DNA of 64,000 nt, from assembly GCF_004519335.1 (NCBI RefSeq), contig NZ_SOZD01000002.1:744001-808000 (forward strand), written 5' to 3'. The number at the start of each line of letters is the position of its first letter. Position 1 is the stretch's first letter. The translations under genes were made by a program, and so were the position numbers. This DNA comes from Jiella endophytica. GTDB taxonomy: Bacteria > Pseudomonadota > Alphaproteobacteria > Rhizobiales > Rhizobiaceae. The notes below the pieces were generated by a model. That model was not told the DNA's origin, searched no databases, and worked only from the letters and a program-made list of their open reading frames with translations. Positions 1-8,660 of this stretch are shown in pieces.

Positions 1-1901
1 TTCGCCAGAAAATCGTCCATCGTGGCGATCTTCGGCACACCGGCATTGTAGGCAAGGATGCCCTCGGCGACGTCGACGAGTTCGGGGTTGGTGCGGCCAA
101 TCTCGCGGTCGAGATAGGCCGAGACGATCGTCGGCGTGCCGTCGGCGCCCTTGGCGAGCGACAGGTTGCCATAGGCGTCGATGTCGAAGGCGGAGCGGAG
201 CGTCTTGTAGGCGTCGACGCCGAGCTTGTTCACGAAGCTGTTCGGATCGTCCGGGTCGCTCGCCAGCACCTTCTGGATGAGGTCGGTGTCCTGATAGTCC
301 GGATCGAAGCCGATCGCCTTCATCGCATAGTCGAAGACGGTCGAATCCTCCAGAAACTCGTCGATCGTCGAGATCGACGTCATGGCCGATTTGAAGCTCT
401 GGGAATCCTGCACCGCGGTGGTGACGGCCGCCTTGTCATCGTCCTCGTCGAGAAGGTTGAGGTAGCGATCGATCGTATCGCCCTGGGCGCTCTCGGTCTG
501 CACTCGTCTGACATCGGCGACCTTGCCGTCGGAGCCGAAGTTGAAGGCGCTGGCGAGGCGGATGTAGCGGTCGTCGCCAAGGCTTGCGGCATAGCCCTTC
601 GGATCCGACGGATCGCTGCGCAGGACACGCATGATCGTCGAGCGGCTCTCGGTCGTCGGATCGAGGCCGACGGCCTTCAGCGCGTAGTCGTAGACGGTCG
701 AATTCGACATGAAGTCGGTGACCGAACCGATGCTGGCGATGTTGGCGGCATAGAAGGAAGACGACAGGCGGTCGTCCTGGGAGGCCGCGTCGCCGAAGTT
801 TTCCAGATAGGAGTCGGTGAGGGCCTGAACATTCGCCGACGTCTGCGCCGGCACGCCGCTGTCGAGGCTGCCGTCGGTGTTGAACTGGAACATCTCCGCC
901 AGCGCCGTGTACTGCTGCTTACGGGTCTTTTCCGCCGTCGTCGTCTCCGGCATCTTGTTGAGGACGCTGTTCGGATTGGAGCGGTCGGAGGTCAGGATGT
1001 TCCAGACATAGGCGGGTGACTCGATCGAGGAGTCGAGGCCGACGCCGGTCAGCGCGACCTCCAGAAGCCGGGTGTTCTCGATCAGGGCGTCGGCGCTGGT
1101 GATGCCGCCGATCTTCGATTCGTAATAGGAGACCTGCAGCGCGGCGGCCTGCGGCGAGGCTTCGAGCCCCTTCTGCTTGTAATAAAGATAGGCGGTGCTG
1201 TTGGCGTGCTCGGCGTCCTGCAACCCGCCGGCAGGCACGCTGCCGTCGGTCTCGAAGGGCAGCATCGAGGCGAGCAGGAGATAGCGGTCGTCGCCCTTGG
1301 CCGACATCTCGTCGGCCTTGGTGCCGGTCAGAACCTCGCGGATGAAGCTCTTCGAGGCGATCGATGCGTCGATGCCGGCCGCCTCCAACGCGACGGTGAA
1401 CAGCTTGTCGTCATCGAGGAAGTCGTCGACGCTGGTGACGCCGGCGATGTTGGCGGTGAAGTAGTTGGCGTTGGCGGCGATCGCCCCGGCGGCCTTGGTC
1501 CGGTGCTCGGAGTAGCCCTCGACCATCACCTGTAGCTGGGCGTTGGACTGGGCCGTCAGATCCGGCTCTTCTGCCGCCGCGGTGAAGTTGAACGCTGCGG
1601 CGAAATCGCGATAGCGCTCGTCCGAGAGCTGATTGGCAAAGCTCGACGTGTCCGTGAGATCGCTCTGAAGAACCTTCTTGATCAGCGCGCGGGAATCGAT
1701 CTGGTCTTCCAGGCCATAGGCCGTCATCGCGTAGGAATACAGCCGGTAATCGCCCATGAAGTCTTCGACGGACGTCACCTTGCCGATGTTCTCGCGGTAA
1801 TAGTCGGCGAGCCGCTTGTTGACCGGATCGGCCGCAAGCCTGTCGAGCACGCGGGACTGGTCCCGCGTATAGAGCTGATAGGTCGTGAAGGTCGAAAGCA
1901 T
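1..1901 (-). CDS. DUF1217-repeat protein (3' end outside window)
   Basis: Reading leftwards from ATG at 1899-1901 the frame stays open to the window edge, giving over 630 residues without a stop. The protein is a run of degenerate repeats of roughly 110-140 residues, each pairing a 'SVDDF' or 'SITDF'-like start with 'YAMxAxGLD', then 'VLxSDxxD' and 'RYxxLAxAF'. This pattern is that of DUF1217, a family found in alphaproteobacteria and often near flagellar genes in rhizobia. No signal peptide is visible and the protein is mostly alpha-helical and acidic. A CtrA-type box lies 84 bases upstream, which would fit cell-cycle or flagellar control. The biochemical role is unknown. The family call is good; the flagellar link is inference. 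Confidence 0.8.
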   Translation of the reverse strand, partial: MLSTFTTYQLYTRDQSRVLDRLAADPVNKRLADYYRENIGKVTSVEDFMGDYRLYSYAMTAYGLEDQIDSRALIKKVLQSDLTDTSSFANQLSDERYRDFAAAFNFTAAAEEPDLTAQSNAQLQVMVEGYSEHRTKAAGAIAANANYFTANIAGVTSVDDFLDDDKLFTVALEAAGIDASIASKSFIREVLTGTKADEMSAKGDDRYLLLASMLPFETDGSVPAGGLQDAEHANSTAYLYYKQKGLEASPQAAALQVSYYESKIGGITSADALIENTRLLEVALTGVGLDSSIESPAYVWNILTSDRSNPNSVLNKMPETTTAEKTRKQQYTALAEMFQFNTDGSLDSGVPAQTSANVQALTDSYLENFGDAASQDDRLSSSFYAANIASIGSVTDFMSNSTVYDYALKAVGLDPTTESRSTIMRVLRSDPSDPKGYAASLGDDRYIRLASAFNFGSDGKVADVRRVQTESAQGDTIDRYLNLLDEDDDKAAVTTAVQDSQSFKSAMTSISTIDEFLEDSTVFDYAMKAIGFDPDYQDTDLIQKVLASDPDDPNSFVNKLGVDAYKTLRSAFDIDAYGNLSLAKGADGTPTIVSAYLDREIGRTNPELVDVAEGILAYNAGVPKIATMDDFLA

Positions 1902-1984
1902 GGCCGGTCCGCAATTCGTGGACGCGCGGCGCCGGGGGCGAGATGCGAGGCGCAGGTCGTCGGATCGACCTTGGCCGATCATGC

Positions 1985-1999
1985 TTAACGCGCCGTTAA
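1985..1999 (-). promoter_or_regulatory. Candidate CtrA box (TTAA-N7-TTAA)
   Basis: The sequence TTAACGCGCCGTTAA is an exact TTAA-N7-TTAA full CtrA site and sits inside a longer inverted repeat (8-base arms, 1983-2001). It lies in the intergenic stretch 84 bases upstream of the DUF1217 gene on the minus strand. TTAA is rare in this GC-rich window, and I saw no other pair at this spacing. CtrA, the alphaproteobacterial cell-cycle and motility regulator, recognises this layout. That CtrA binds here is inference. Confidence 0.5.
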
Positions 2000-2094
2000 G
2001 CCTCTGCCGCCAAGTGCCGGAATGCTTGCCGAAAGGTGCACGGGCAGCCTTGCGGGCCAGACGATCAGCGTGACTTGGCGACGCTCCGGCAGGT

Positions 2095-3204
2095 TCAGAC
2101 CGGCGGCAGAACCACGGGCAGCATGCGCCGCTCCTCGTCGGAAACGAAGCAGAGGTCGAGCAGCTTCTGCACTTCCGCGGCATGGCGGAAATCCGGTTCG
2201 CCGTTCACGCCAGACAAGAGCGCCAGCACGAAGCGGTCGGCATTGCGCGGCGTCGGCGGGCACTCGATACGCTTCCATGTCTGGGTATGGATGTCCTCGC
2301 CGAGACAGACGTCGAGGCTGGAATCGGTGGTGTTCGACCAGATCTTCAGCGCGCCGGTGGTGCCGTGGATGGTCAGGTCGAGATCGTTGGCCTTGCCTGT
2401 CGCATAGCGGCTCATATGGACAACGCCGAGGGCGCCGTTGTCGAACTCGACGGTCATGGCACAGGAATCGTTGGCATCGAGCCGATAGGTGCCGATCATC
2501 CCGCCTTCCGCCTTGTCGAAGGTCTTGAGGCGCGCCTGCAGTGCCGCGATGGACAGGCCGGTGCCGAAGGTGACGAAGTCGAGAATGTGAATACCGATGT
2601 CGCCGAGCACGCCCTTCGAGCCGTGGCCGGAGGAGAGCCGCCAGAGCCAGCGCTCGTCGGTCTGCCAGTTGCCCCAGTGGTTGCCGGTGAGCCAGCTCTG
2701 CAGGTAGCTCGCCTCGACGTGCCGGACGGTGCCGATCTCGCCGGCCTCGACCATGCGTCGGGCGAGCTGGATCGCATGGGCGTTGCGATAGGTGAGGTTG
2801 ACCATGTTGATCAGCCCGGCCCGCTCGGCAGCACCGACCATCTCGAAGGCGTCCTCGGCATTCAGCGCCAGCGGCTTCTCGCAGAAGATCGCCTTGCCGG
2901 CCGCGACCACCTGAAGCGTCGTCGCCTTGTGGACGGCGTCCGGCGTGGCGTTCACCACCGCGTCGAACTCGCCCCATGCCAGTGCCTCGGCAAGATCCGG
3001 AAAGGCGTGCGGAATGTTGTGCAGCGTCGCGAAGGCCTGCGCCCGCTCGGCATTGACGTCGCAGGCCGCGACCACCCGGCAGCCGGGGATCGAGATGAAA
3101 TGCTCGGCATGGCGATGGGCGATGGCGCCGGTGCCGAGGATCATGATGCGCTTTTCGCCGCTCGTCGCGGCGGCAGCCGAAAGCGCCGAAGGTCTCTCGC
3201 TCAT
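2095..3204 (-). CDS. Gfo/Idh/MocA oxidoreductase, ThuB-like
   Basis: A 369-residue NAD(P)-dependent sugar oxidoreductase. The N-terminal Rossmann segment reads ILGTGAIAHRHAEHF, followed by the family signature CEKPLAL, in which Lys is catalytic, and the usual C-terminal beta-sheet domain. ATG at 3202-3204 was chosen because it starts just before the Rossmann strand and 11 bases after the ThuA-like stop. In Sinorhizobium, ThuA and ThuB act together in trehalose catabolism through 3-keto sugar chemistry; the adjacent ThuA-like gene makes that partnership likely here. It is the last gene of the treZ-malQ-treY operon. Substrate assignment is inference; other 3-keto-glycoside or inositol-type substrates are possible. 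Confidence 0.85.
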   Translation of the reverse strand: MSERPSALSAAAATSGEKRIMILGTGAIAHRHAEHFISIPGCRVVAACDVNAERAQAFATLHNIPHAFPDLAEALAWGEFDAVVNATPDAVHKATTLQVVAAGKAIFCEKPLALNAEDAFEMVGAAERAGLINMVNLTYRNAHAIQLARRMVEAGEIGTVRHVEASYLQSWLTGNHWGNWQTDERWLWRLSSGHGSKGVLGDIGIHILDFVTFGTGLSIAALQARLKTFDKAEGGMIGTYRLDANDSCAMTVEFDNGALGVVHMSRYATGKANDLDLTIHGTTGALKIWSNTTDSSLDVCLGEDIHTQTWKRIECPPTPRNADRFVLALLSGVNGEPDFRHAAEVQKLLDLCFVSDEERRMLPVVLPPV

Positions 3205-3215
3205 TGCCCTTCCCC

Positions 3216-4001
3216 TCAGCGGTAGCCTTCTTCGCCCGGCTTGTGCAGCGAGCCGCCCTTCTGCTGGATCTTCTCCGGCGCCTTTTCGACCGGCACGTTC
3301 GGCGCGGCGGAAACGTCGCTCCAGGCGGCAACGGGATTGTAGGCCCAGCGCACGGCATTGACGAGGACGCGCTGGATCTCGGGGTTGTGGTAGATCGGAT
3401 AGGTCTCGTGGCCCGGCCGGAAATAGAAGATCTTTCCGGCGCCGCGCTGATAGGTCAGCCCCGAACGGAACACCTCGCCGCCCTCGAACCAGGAGATGAA
3501 CACCGTCTCCATCGGCTCGGGGACGAGGAACGGCTCGCCATACATCTCGGCATTCGGCAGCTCGATCGAATGGCCGACGCCCTGCACGATCGGATGCGAG
3601 CGGTTGACCGCCCAGAGCCGCTCGCGCTCGCCCGCCTCGCGCCATCTCAGCGAACAGGGCGTTCCCATCAGCCGCTTGAAGGGTTTCGAGAAGTGGCCGG
3701 AGTGAAGGACGATCAGCCCCATGCCCTGGTGGACGCGCTCGGCCACCCGGTCGACGATCGCATCCTCGACGTCGCCATGCATCTTGTGGCCCCACCACAG
3801 AAGCACGTCGGTCGCGTCGAGCCGCGCCTGGGGGAGCCCGTGCTCTGCCTCGGGCAGCGTCGCGGTTTCTGCCGAAATGCCCTCCTCGCGGTTGAGGAAG
3901 CCGGCGATCGCCGCGTGGATGCCGTCCGGATAGAGGTTCCTGACGACGTCGTTGTGCTGCTCATGGAAGAACTCGTTCCAGACGAGCGTGCGGATGGTCA
4001 T
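3216..4001 (-). CDS. ThuA-like trehalose utilization protein
   Basis: A 261-residue ThuA-family protein with a class I glutamine amidotransferase-like fold. Characteristic segments are [28 protein letters not shown] and [12 protein letters not shown], which match what I remember of rhizobial ThuA closely. Start at ATG 3999-4001 gives MTIRTLVW, the usual ThuA N-terminus; longer in-frame starts add non-homologous sequence. ThuA proteins act on 3-keto sugar intermediates made by a ThuB-type dehydrogenase. The gene sits 97 bases downstream of treY and 11 bases upstream of the ThuB-like gene, so all five are probably one transcript. ThuA-like proteins also occur in other sugar pathways, so the trehalose assignment depends on this context. 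Confidence 0.85.
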   Translation of the reverse strand: MTIRTLVWNEFFHEQHNDVVRNLYPDGIHAAIAGFLNREEGISAETATLPEAEHGLPQARLDATDVLLWWGHKMHGDVEDAIVDRVAERVHQGMGLIVLHSGHFSKPFKRLMGTPCSLRWREAGERERLWAVNRSHPIVQGVGHSIELPNAEMYGEPFLVPEPMETVFISWFEGGEVFRSGLTYQRGAGKIFYFRPGHETYPIYHNPEIQRVLVNAVRWAYNPVAAWSDVSAAPNVPVEKAPEKIQQKGGSLHKPGEEGYR

Positions 4002-4098
4002 GCTGCCCTCCCCGGGAAATCCTGTTGTCGCGGCCGCCCGACGCTGACCCCGGCCAGGCCAGCCCGCCGTTGCCGCCGAGGGTCTTTGAACAAGAGCC

Positions 4099-6804
4099 TC
4101 AGAGCGTCGCGAGGATCGCCACCGGCAGATCCTTGAAGGCCTCGCCGAGGTCGAGCTCCTCGCGGACGTCCAGCGTTTCGCCGGTGAAGATATTGCGCCA
4201 GCCACGCATCGCCAGCCCCTCGGGGAGCGGCAGTGCGGTGCCCTGCCAGCCCCTGGTGGCGGCAACCGGCTCGGCGCCGCCGTCGAGCAGCGACAGGGTC
4301 AGTCGCGGCGCGAGCACCATCACCGCCCGCCTGTCCTCGCTTTGCCGGACGAAGGCGACGAGATTGTCCGCCCGCGGCCCGGAGGCTGTCAGCGGCAGAT
4401 AGGCGGCTTCGGCGAAGAACTCCGGCATCGCCGCGCGCAATGTGAGGCCGGCCGAGGTGATGCGGGCCTTCAGCGCGCCGGAGCGCCAGTTCGCGAGATC
4501 GCCGGCAAGCTCGGTATCCTCACCGATCACCTTGCTTCGAGCATCGAAATCCACCCGCCGGCGATTGTCGGGATCGACCAGCGAGAAGTCGTAGAACTCC
4601 GTGCCCTGATAGATGTCCGGCACGCCCGGCGCGCCGAGCTTGACGGTCGTCTGCGAGAGCGAGTTCAGCGCCCCCGCCGCGACGAAGGGCTGCGCCGCCT
4701 GCCAGAACTTGGCGATGAACGAGCCCTCGCCGCCATCCTCCAGCATCGCCGCGACGAAGCTGGCAAGCGCCGTCTCATAGGCTTCGGCGGGCGCGGTCCA
4801 GCTGGTCCAGCGTTTCGCCTCGCGCACCGCCTTTTCGGCATAGGCGGCAAGCCGCCCGGCGACGTCGTCGCGCAAAGTCCGGTTGGCCGGGTCGAAATCG
4901 GCTGGAAGAACGCCGAGAAGCGACTGGTAAAGGCCCCATTCGGTTTCGGGATCGGGCGAATTCAGCCCCGGCTCGACCTCGATCCGCCTGTCGGCCATCG
5001 ACGTCGCAAAGGCTTCGACGAGATCGGCCCAGCGCTCCGGCGCCTCTGACAGAGCATAGAGCCGCGCCCGGGCGTCCTCGCCACGCTTGGTGTCGTGGGT
5101 CGAGGTGGCGAGAAGACCCTCCGGCTGATCCTTCAGCCGGATCTGCATCGCCTCGTGGAAGGCCGAGACGTCGGCGCCGTAATGGTCCGGCTCGCCGCCG
5201 ACCTCGTTCAGCGCGATCAACCGGTTGTAGCGATAGAAGACGGTGTCCTCGACGGCCTTCGCCATCACCGCGCCGGTGGTCTGCTGGAACCGCCGGGTGA
5301 AATCGAGCGCGCCGGCAATGTCGGCGCCGTCCTCGAAGTCGAGCTTCAGAAGCCGGCCGATGAACTGGATCGGCTCGTCCGCCTCGACCTCCCGGGAGGT
5401 CATGGCGAGATCGACCGCCTCGTCGATGATCGCGATGTCGCGGCGCGGCACGCCGTCCACCGAGACATAGGTGCGGTAGACCGGCAGCGCGGCGGCCACC
5501 TCGACGATCGCCCGGGCCATGGTGTCGGGGCCGAGGTCGCGGGTGGCGAGCCCGCGAGACGCGACTGAGAGCGCGAGATTGGTCAGCGCCGTCAGTTCGC
5601 CGGCAAGGTTGCGCTGGAAGATCGAGCGCTTCTGGCGAAGGATCATGCCGCGCAGATCCTGCTCCTCGCCGACGAATGCATGATAGGCATCGGTCATCGC
5701 CGCTTCCTGCGACGGATCGACATAAAGGCCGGCAAGCGCGGTGATGAACTCGTAGCCGGTGGTGCCCTCGATCTCCCAGGTGGTGCGCAGCCGCTCGTCG
5801 CCGGTGAGGATCTTCTCGACATGGATCGAGGGCGAGCGGCGGACCGACTGGAAGGCCTGGCGCAGCTGTTCCAGATAGCCGCGCGGATCGGCAAGGCCGT
5901 CGACATGGTCGATGCGGATGCCGTCGAGGCGCCGCTCGCGGGCGAGCCGGATGATCGTCTGGTGGGATTCCCGGAAGACCCGGCGCGATTCCTGCCGTAC
6001 GCCGATCAGGTCGGCGATCTCGAAGAAGCGGCGATAGGTCAGCTTCTCCCGGGCCGTCCGCCACCAGGCGAGCCGCCAGGCCTGCGCCTCGTGAAGGGCA
6101 TGGAGGGCGTCGATGTCGCCATTGATCGCCGAAAGCGCGTGGTCGAGCGCGGCACCGAAGCTCTCGTCCTGGAGATGTTCCAGCACCCGCTCGGTCAGCT
6201 CGTCCGCCTCGGCGGGCGTTGCCACCGAGAAGCGGCGCACCAGCCGGTCCTTTTCCGGATGGTCGAGAAGGCCAAAGACATGGCCGTAGCTGCGCGGATC
6301 GACCGGCAGGCCATAGCCGGAGGCGTCGAAGCGCAGCGCGCCAGCCTTGGCGTCGAAGCGCACCGACAGGTCGCCCGCCTCGAGCGCCTCCCCATAGGGC
6401 TTGGCGAGCACCGGAACGAGAATCTTCTCGGCTTCCCAGGCGATGTCGAAGGTCCGGGCGTAGCGGCTCTCCGACCCCCAGCGCAAGACGTCCTCCCACC
6501 AGTGATTGGCCGGCGAGACGCCCATATGGTTGGGCACGAAATCAAGGACGAGGCCAAGGTCGGCCGAGGACAGGGCGTCGCTCATCCGGGTGAAGCCGGC
6601 GATGCCGCCGAGGCTCTCGTCGAGGGCGTTGTAGTCGGTGACGTCGTAGCCGTGGGTCGAGCCCTCTGCCGCGGCGAAGATCGGCGCGGCGTAGAGATGG
6701 CTGACGCCGAGCTTCTTCAGATAGAGGGCAAGGCCGGCGGCGGTCTCGAAATCCATCCCCTCGCGAAACTGCAGGCGGTAGGTTGCGACGAGCGAGCGGC
6801 TCAT
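4099..6804 (-). CDS. treY: Malto-oligosyltrehalose synthase
   Basis: A 901-residue GH13 enzyme that isomerises the reducing-end glucose of a maltodextrin into a terminal alpha,alpha-1,1-trehalose unit. The N-terminus ([15 protein letters not shown]) and the [10 protein letters not shown] segment are typical of TreY. Catalytic residues visible are the nucleophile Asp299 in GIRIDHVDG, Glu330 in IHVEKIL, and the [15 protein letters not shown] region. Length is normal for the family. The start codon overlaps the malQ stop by four bases (ATGA), implying translational coupling. TreZ, encoded two genes upstream, cleaves the product to release trehalose. Cytoplasmic; no signal peptide. Confidence 0.97.
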   Translation of the reverse strand: MSRSLVATYRLQFREGMDFETAAGLALYLKKLGVSHLYAAPIFAAAEGSTHGYDVTDYNALDESLGGIAGFTRMSDALSSADLGLVLDFVPNHMGVSPANHWWEDVLRWGSESRYARTFDIAWEAEKILVPVLAKPYGEALEAGDLSVRFDAKAGALRFDASGYGLPVDPRSYGHVFGLLDHPEKDRLVRRFSVATPAEADELTERVLEHLQDESFGAALDHALSAINGDIDALHALHEAQAWRLAWWRTAREKLTYRRFFEIADLIGVRQESRRVFRESHQTIIRLARERRLDGIRIDHVDGLADPRGYLEQLRQAFQSVRRSPSIHVEKILTGDERLRTTWEIEGTTGYEFITALAGLYVDPSQEAAMTDAYHAFVGEEQDLRGMILRQKRSIFQRNLAGELTALTNLALSVASRGLATRDLGPDTMARAIVEVAAALPVYRTYVSVDGVPRRDIAIIDEAVDLAMTSREVEADEPIQFIGRLLKLDFEDGADIAGALDFTRRFQQTTGAVMAKAVEDTVFYRYNRLIALNEVGGEPDHYGADVSAFHEAMQIRLKDQPEGLLATSTHDTKRGEDARARLYALSEAPERWADLVEAFATSMADRRIEVEPGLNSPDPETEWGLYQSLLGVLPADFDPANRTLRDDVAGRLAAYAEKAVREAKRWTSWTAPAEAYETALASFVAAMLEDGGEGSFIAKFWQAAQPFVAAGALNSLSQTTVKLGAPGVPDIYQGTEFYDFSLVDPDNRRRVDFDARSKVIGEDTELAGDLANWRSGALKARITSAGLTLRAAMPEFFAEAAYLPLTASGPRADNLVAFVRQSEDRRAVMVLAPRLTLSLLDGGAEPVAATRGWQGTALPLPEGLAMRGWRNIFTGETLDVREELDLGEAFKDLPVAILATL

Positions 6805-8660
6805 GTGGATTTCGGCCTTTCTTCGCGCATGGCCGCGGCCAGCTCGCGGAACCGGCCGTTCGCGGCGAGTTCCTCGAGCGGCACCTCGGTGACGATGCGC
6901 CAGTTGGGATATTGATCGGTGGTGCCGGGAAGGTTCGCCTGCCGCTCGCCGGCGACCATGTCGTCGAGCTGGACGGCGAAGAGCAGCGCGGCGCTTCTCG
7001 CCAGATGCCGATGCACGGCGACGGCGAGCGCATCGGGAAGCTCTTCCGGCATCGGCGCCTCGCCGCGCAGAACCGGCGCAAGATCGCCGGGCAGGACGCC
7101 GGACTGATTCAGCGCCTGAACGAGCATGCGCTTTTCCTGCTCGCGGGATTTCGTGTCACGGTCCGTCGCCGCCTCGTCCTGGGTGCCCGCCTCGAAGCGC
7201 AGGCGGATGTCGCCACCCGTCCACCAGCCGGCGAGGGTCGCAAGATCGTGGGTGGAGATGCAGGCGAGCGACAGCCGCGGATAGGCGGAGGGATCGATGA
7301 AGCTGCCGTCCTGATGGCGCTCGAAATAAAGGACGCGATAGGAGAAGACATTGGCCGTCGCCATGATCTCGCGAAAACCCGGCGGCACGGTGCCGAGATC
7401 CTCGCCGATGACGAGGCAGCGGTTTTCCGTCGCCGCCGCAGCGACGGCATCGACCATCGCGCCGAGATGATAGCGGACATAGCCGCCGCCGGCCGAGCGG
7501 GCCTCGTTCGGGATCCACCACAACCGGGCAAGGCCCATGGCGTGGTCGATGCGCACCGCGCCGGCATGGCGGGTCAGCGCCGAGAAGGCGTCGTGCAGCG
7601 GCTTGTGCTCGCGTTCTGCCAGAGCCTTGGGAGACAGCGGCGCAAGGCCCCAGTCCTGGCCCTGGCTGTTGAACATGTCGGGCGGCGAGCCGACCCGTGC
7701 GGAATTGACGGTCAGCGCCGGGTCTGCCCAGGTTTCCGCACCGTCGGGGGCGACGCCGACGGCGAGATCGAGATAAAGGCCGATCGCCATGCCGGCGGCC
7801 TTCGCCCGCGCCTGGGCGCTGGCGAGCTGTTCCTCCGCCTCGAACTGCAGCCAGAGATGAAAGAGGACGCGCTCGCGCTGCTCTTCCGCGAACCGGGTCA
7901 CATCTTCGGACAAGCGGTCTCTCAGAGGCTCCGGCCAGTGGTGCCAGCCGGCATGACCGCCATCCGCCACCTGAGCCTCCGAAAGCGCCTCGAACAGCGC
8001 AAACCCCTTCAGCGCCTCGCCGCCATCGGCAAGGAAGCGCTGGAACGCCTGTTCGTCCTCGATCTCGGACTTGCGCTGATCGAAGACCCGTTCGAACAAA
8101 GCCCGCTTCAGCCGGCCCATGGCCGGATAGTCGACGAGATCGCCGTCGCCTCTGGCAAAGAGGTCCGGTGCCTCCGCCCGCAGCCGCTCGATCGCCTCGC
8201 GCCCGCCTTCCATGTGGTCGACCGCGAGATAATACGGATTGAGAAAGCGCCGGGTCGATGGCGAATAGGGGCTGTAGCGGCCGGGCTCTGACAGAAACAG
8301 CGCATGCAGCGGATTGACCCCGACGAAGTCGGCGCCCTCGCCCGCGGCAACGATCGCCAGCCGCGCCAGATCCTCGAAGTCGCCGATGCCGAGATTGCGG
8401 CCAGAGCGCAGCGCATAGAGCTGGCAGGCAACGCCCCAGTGGCGGGCTCCGGCGACCGATGCGGGCAGCGGGCAGGCAGTCTGCGGCGCCGCCTCACGGT
8501 CGTGGAAGTCGCCGAATGGACCAGTCTCGGGATCGACGCCGAGGGCCAGGAGCAGCGCCCGCTTGGCATCGTCGTCGATGACCTTCTCCTCGCCGAGTTC
8601 GGAGACATAGGCGAGCTGGATGCCATGGCTTGCGGCCAGCCGGTCGAGATGCTCGGTCAT
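6801..8660 (-). CDS. malQ: 4-alpha-glucanotransferase (amylomaltase)
   Basis: A 619-residue GH77 enzyme that disproportionates maltodextrins, lengthening short chains so that they can be used by TreY. Motifs include the nucleophile Asp372 in AVRIDHAMGL, acid/base Glu420 in LVIGEDLGTVP and the STHDLATLAGWW loop. ATG at 8658-8660 was chosen because it overlaps the treZ stop by four bases (ATGA) and begins a normal MalQ N-terminus; the upstream extension is the treZ frame. It lies between treZ and treY, so a glucan-remodelling enzyme is built into the trehalose operon. No debranching enzyme (glgX/treX) is in the window. Confidence 0.95.
   Translation of the reverse strand: MTEHLDRLAASHGIQLAYVSELGEEKVIDDDAKRALLLALGVDPETGPFGDFHDREAAPQTACPLPASVAGARHWGVACQLYALRSGRNLGIGDFEDLARLAIVAAGEGADFVGVNPLHALFLSEPGRYSPYSPSTRRFLNPYYLAVDHMEGGREAIERLRAEAPDLFARGDGDLVDYPAMGRLKRALFERVFDQRKSEIEDEQAFQRFLADGGEALKGFALFEALSEAQVADGGHAGWHHWPEPLRDRLSEDVTRFAEEQRERVLFHLWLQFEAEEQLASAQARAKAAGMAIGLYLDLAVGVAPDGAETWADPALTVNSARVGSPPDMFNSQGQDWGLAPLSPKALAEREHKPLHDAFSALTRHAGAVRIDHAMGLARLWWIPNEARSAGGGYVRYHLGAMVDAVAAAATENRCLVIGEDLGTVPPGFREIMATANVFSYRVLYFERHQDGSFIDPSAYPRLSLACISTHDLATLAGWWTGGDIRLRFEAGTQDEAATDRDTKSREQEKRMLVQALNQSGVLPGDLAPVLRGEAPMPEELPDALAVAVHRHLARSAALLFAVQLDDMVAGERQANLPGTTDQYPNWRIVTEVPLEELAANGRFRELAAAMREERPKST

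Noticed and set aside
4002-4265. N-terminal extension of the ThuA-like protein to 4265
   Set aside because: The extra 88 codons run through the treY 3' end and are Arg/Pro-rich, while ThuA proteins begin at the MTIRTLVW start.
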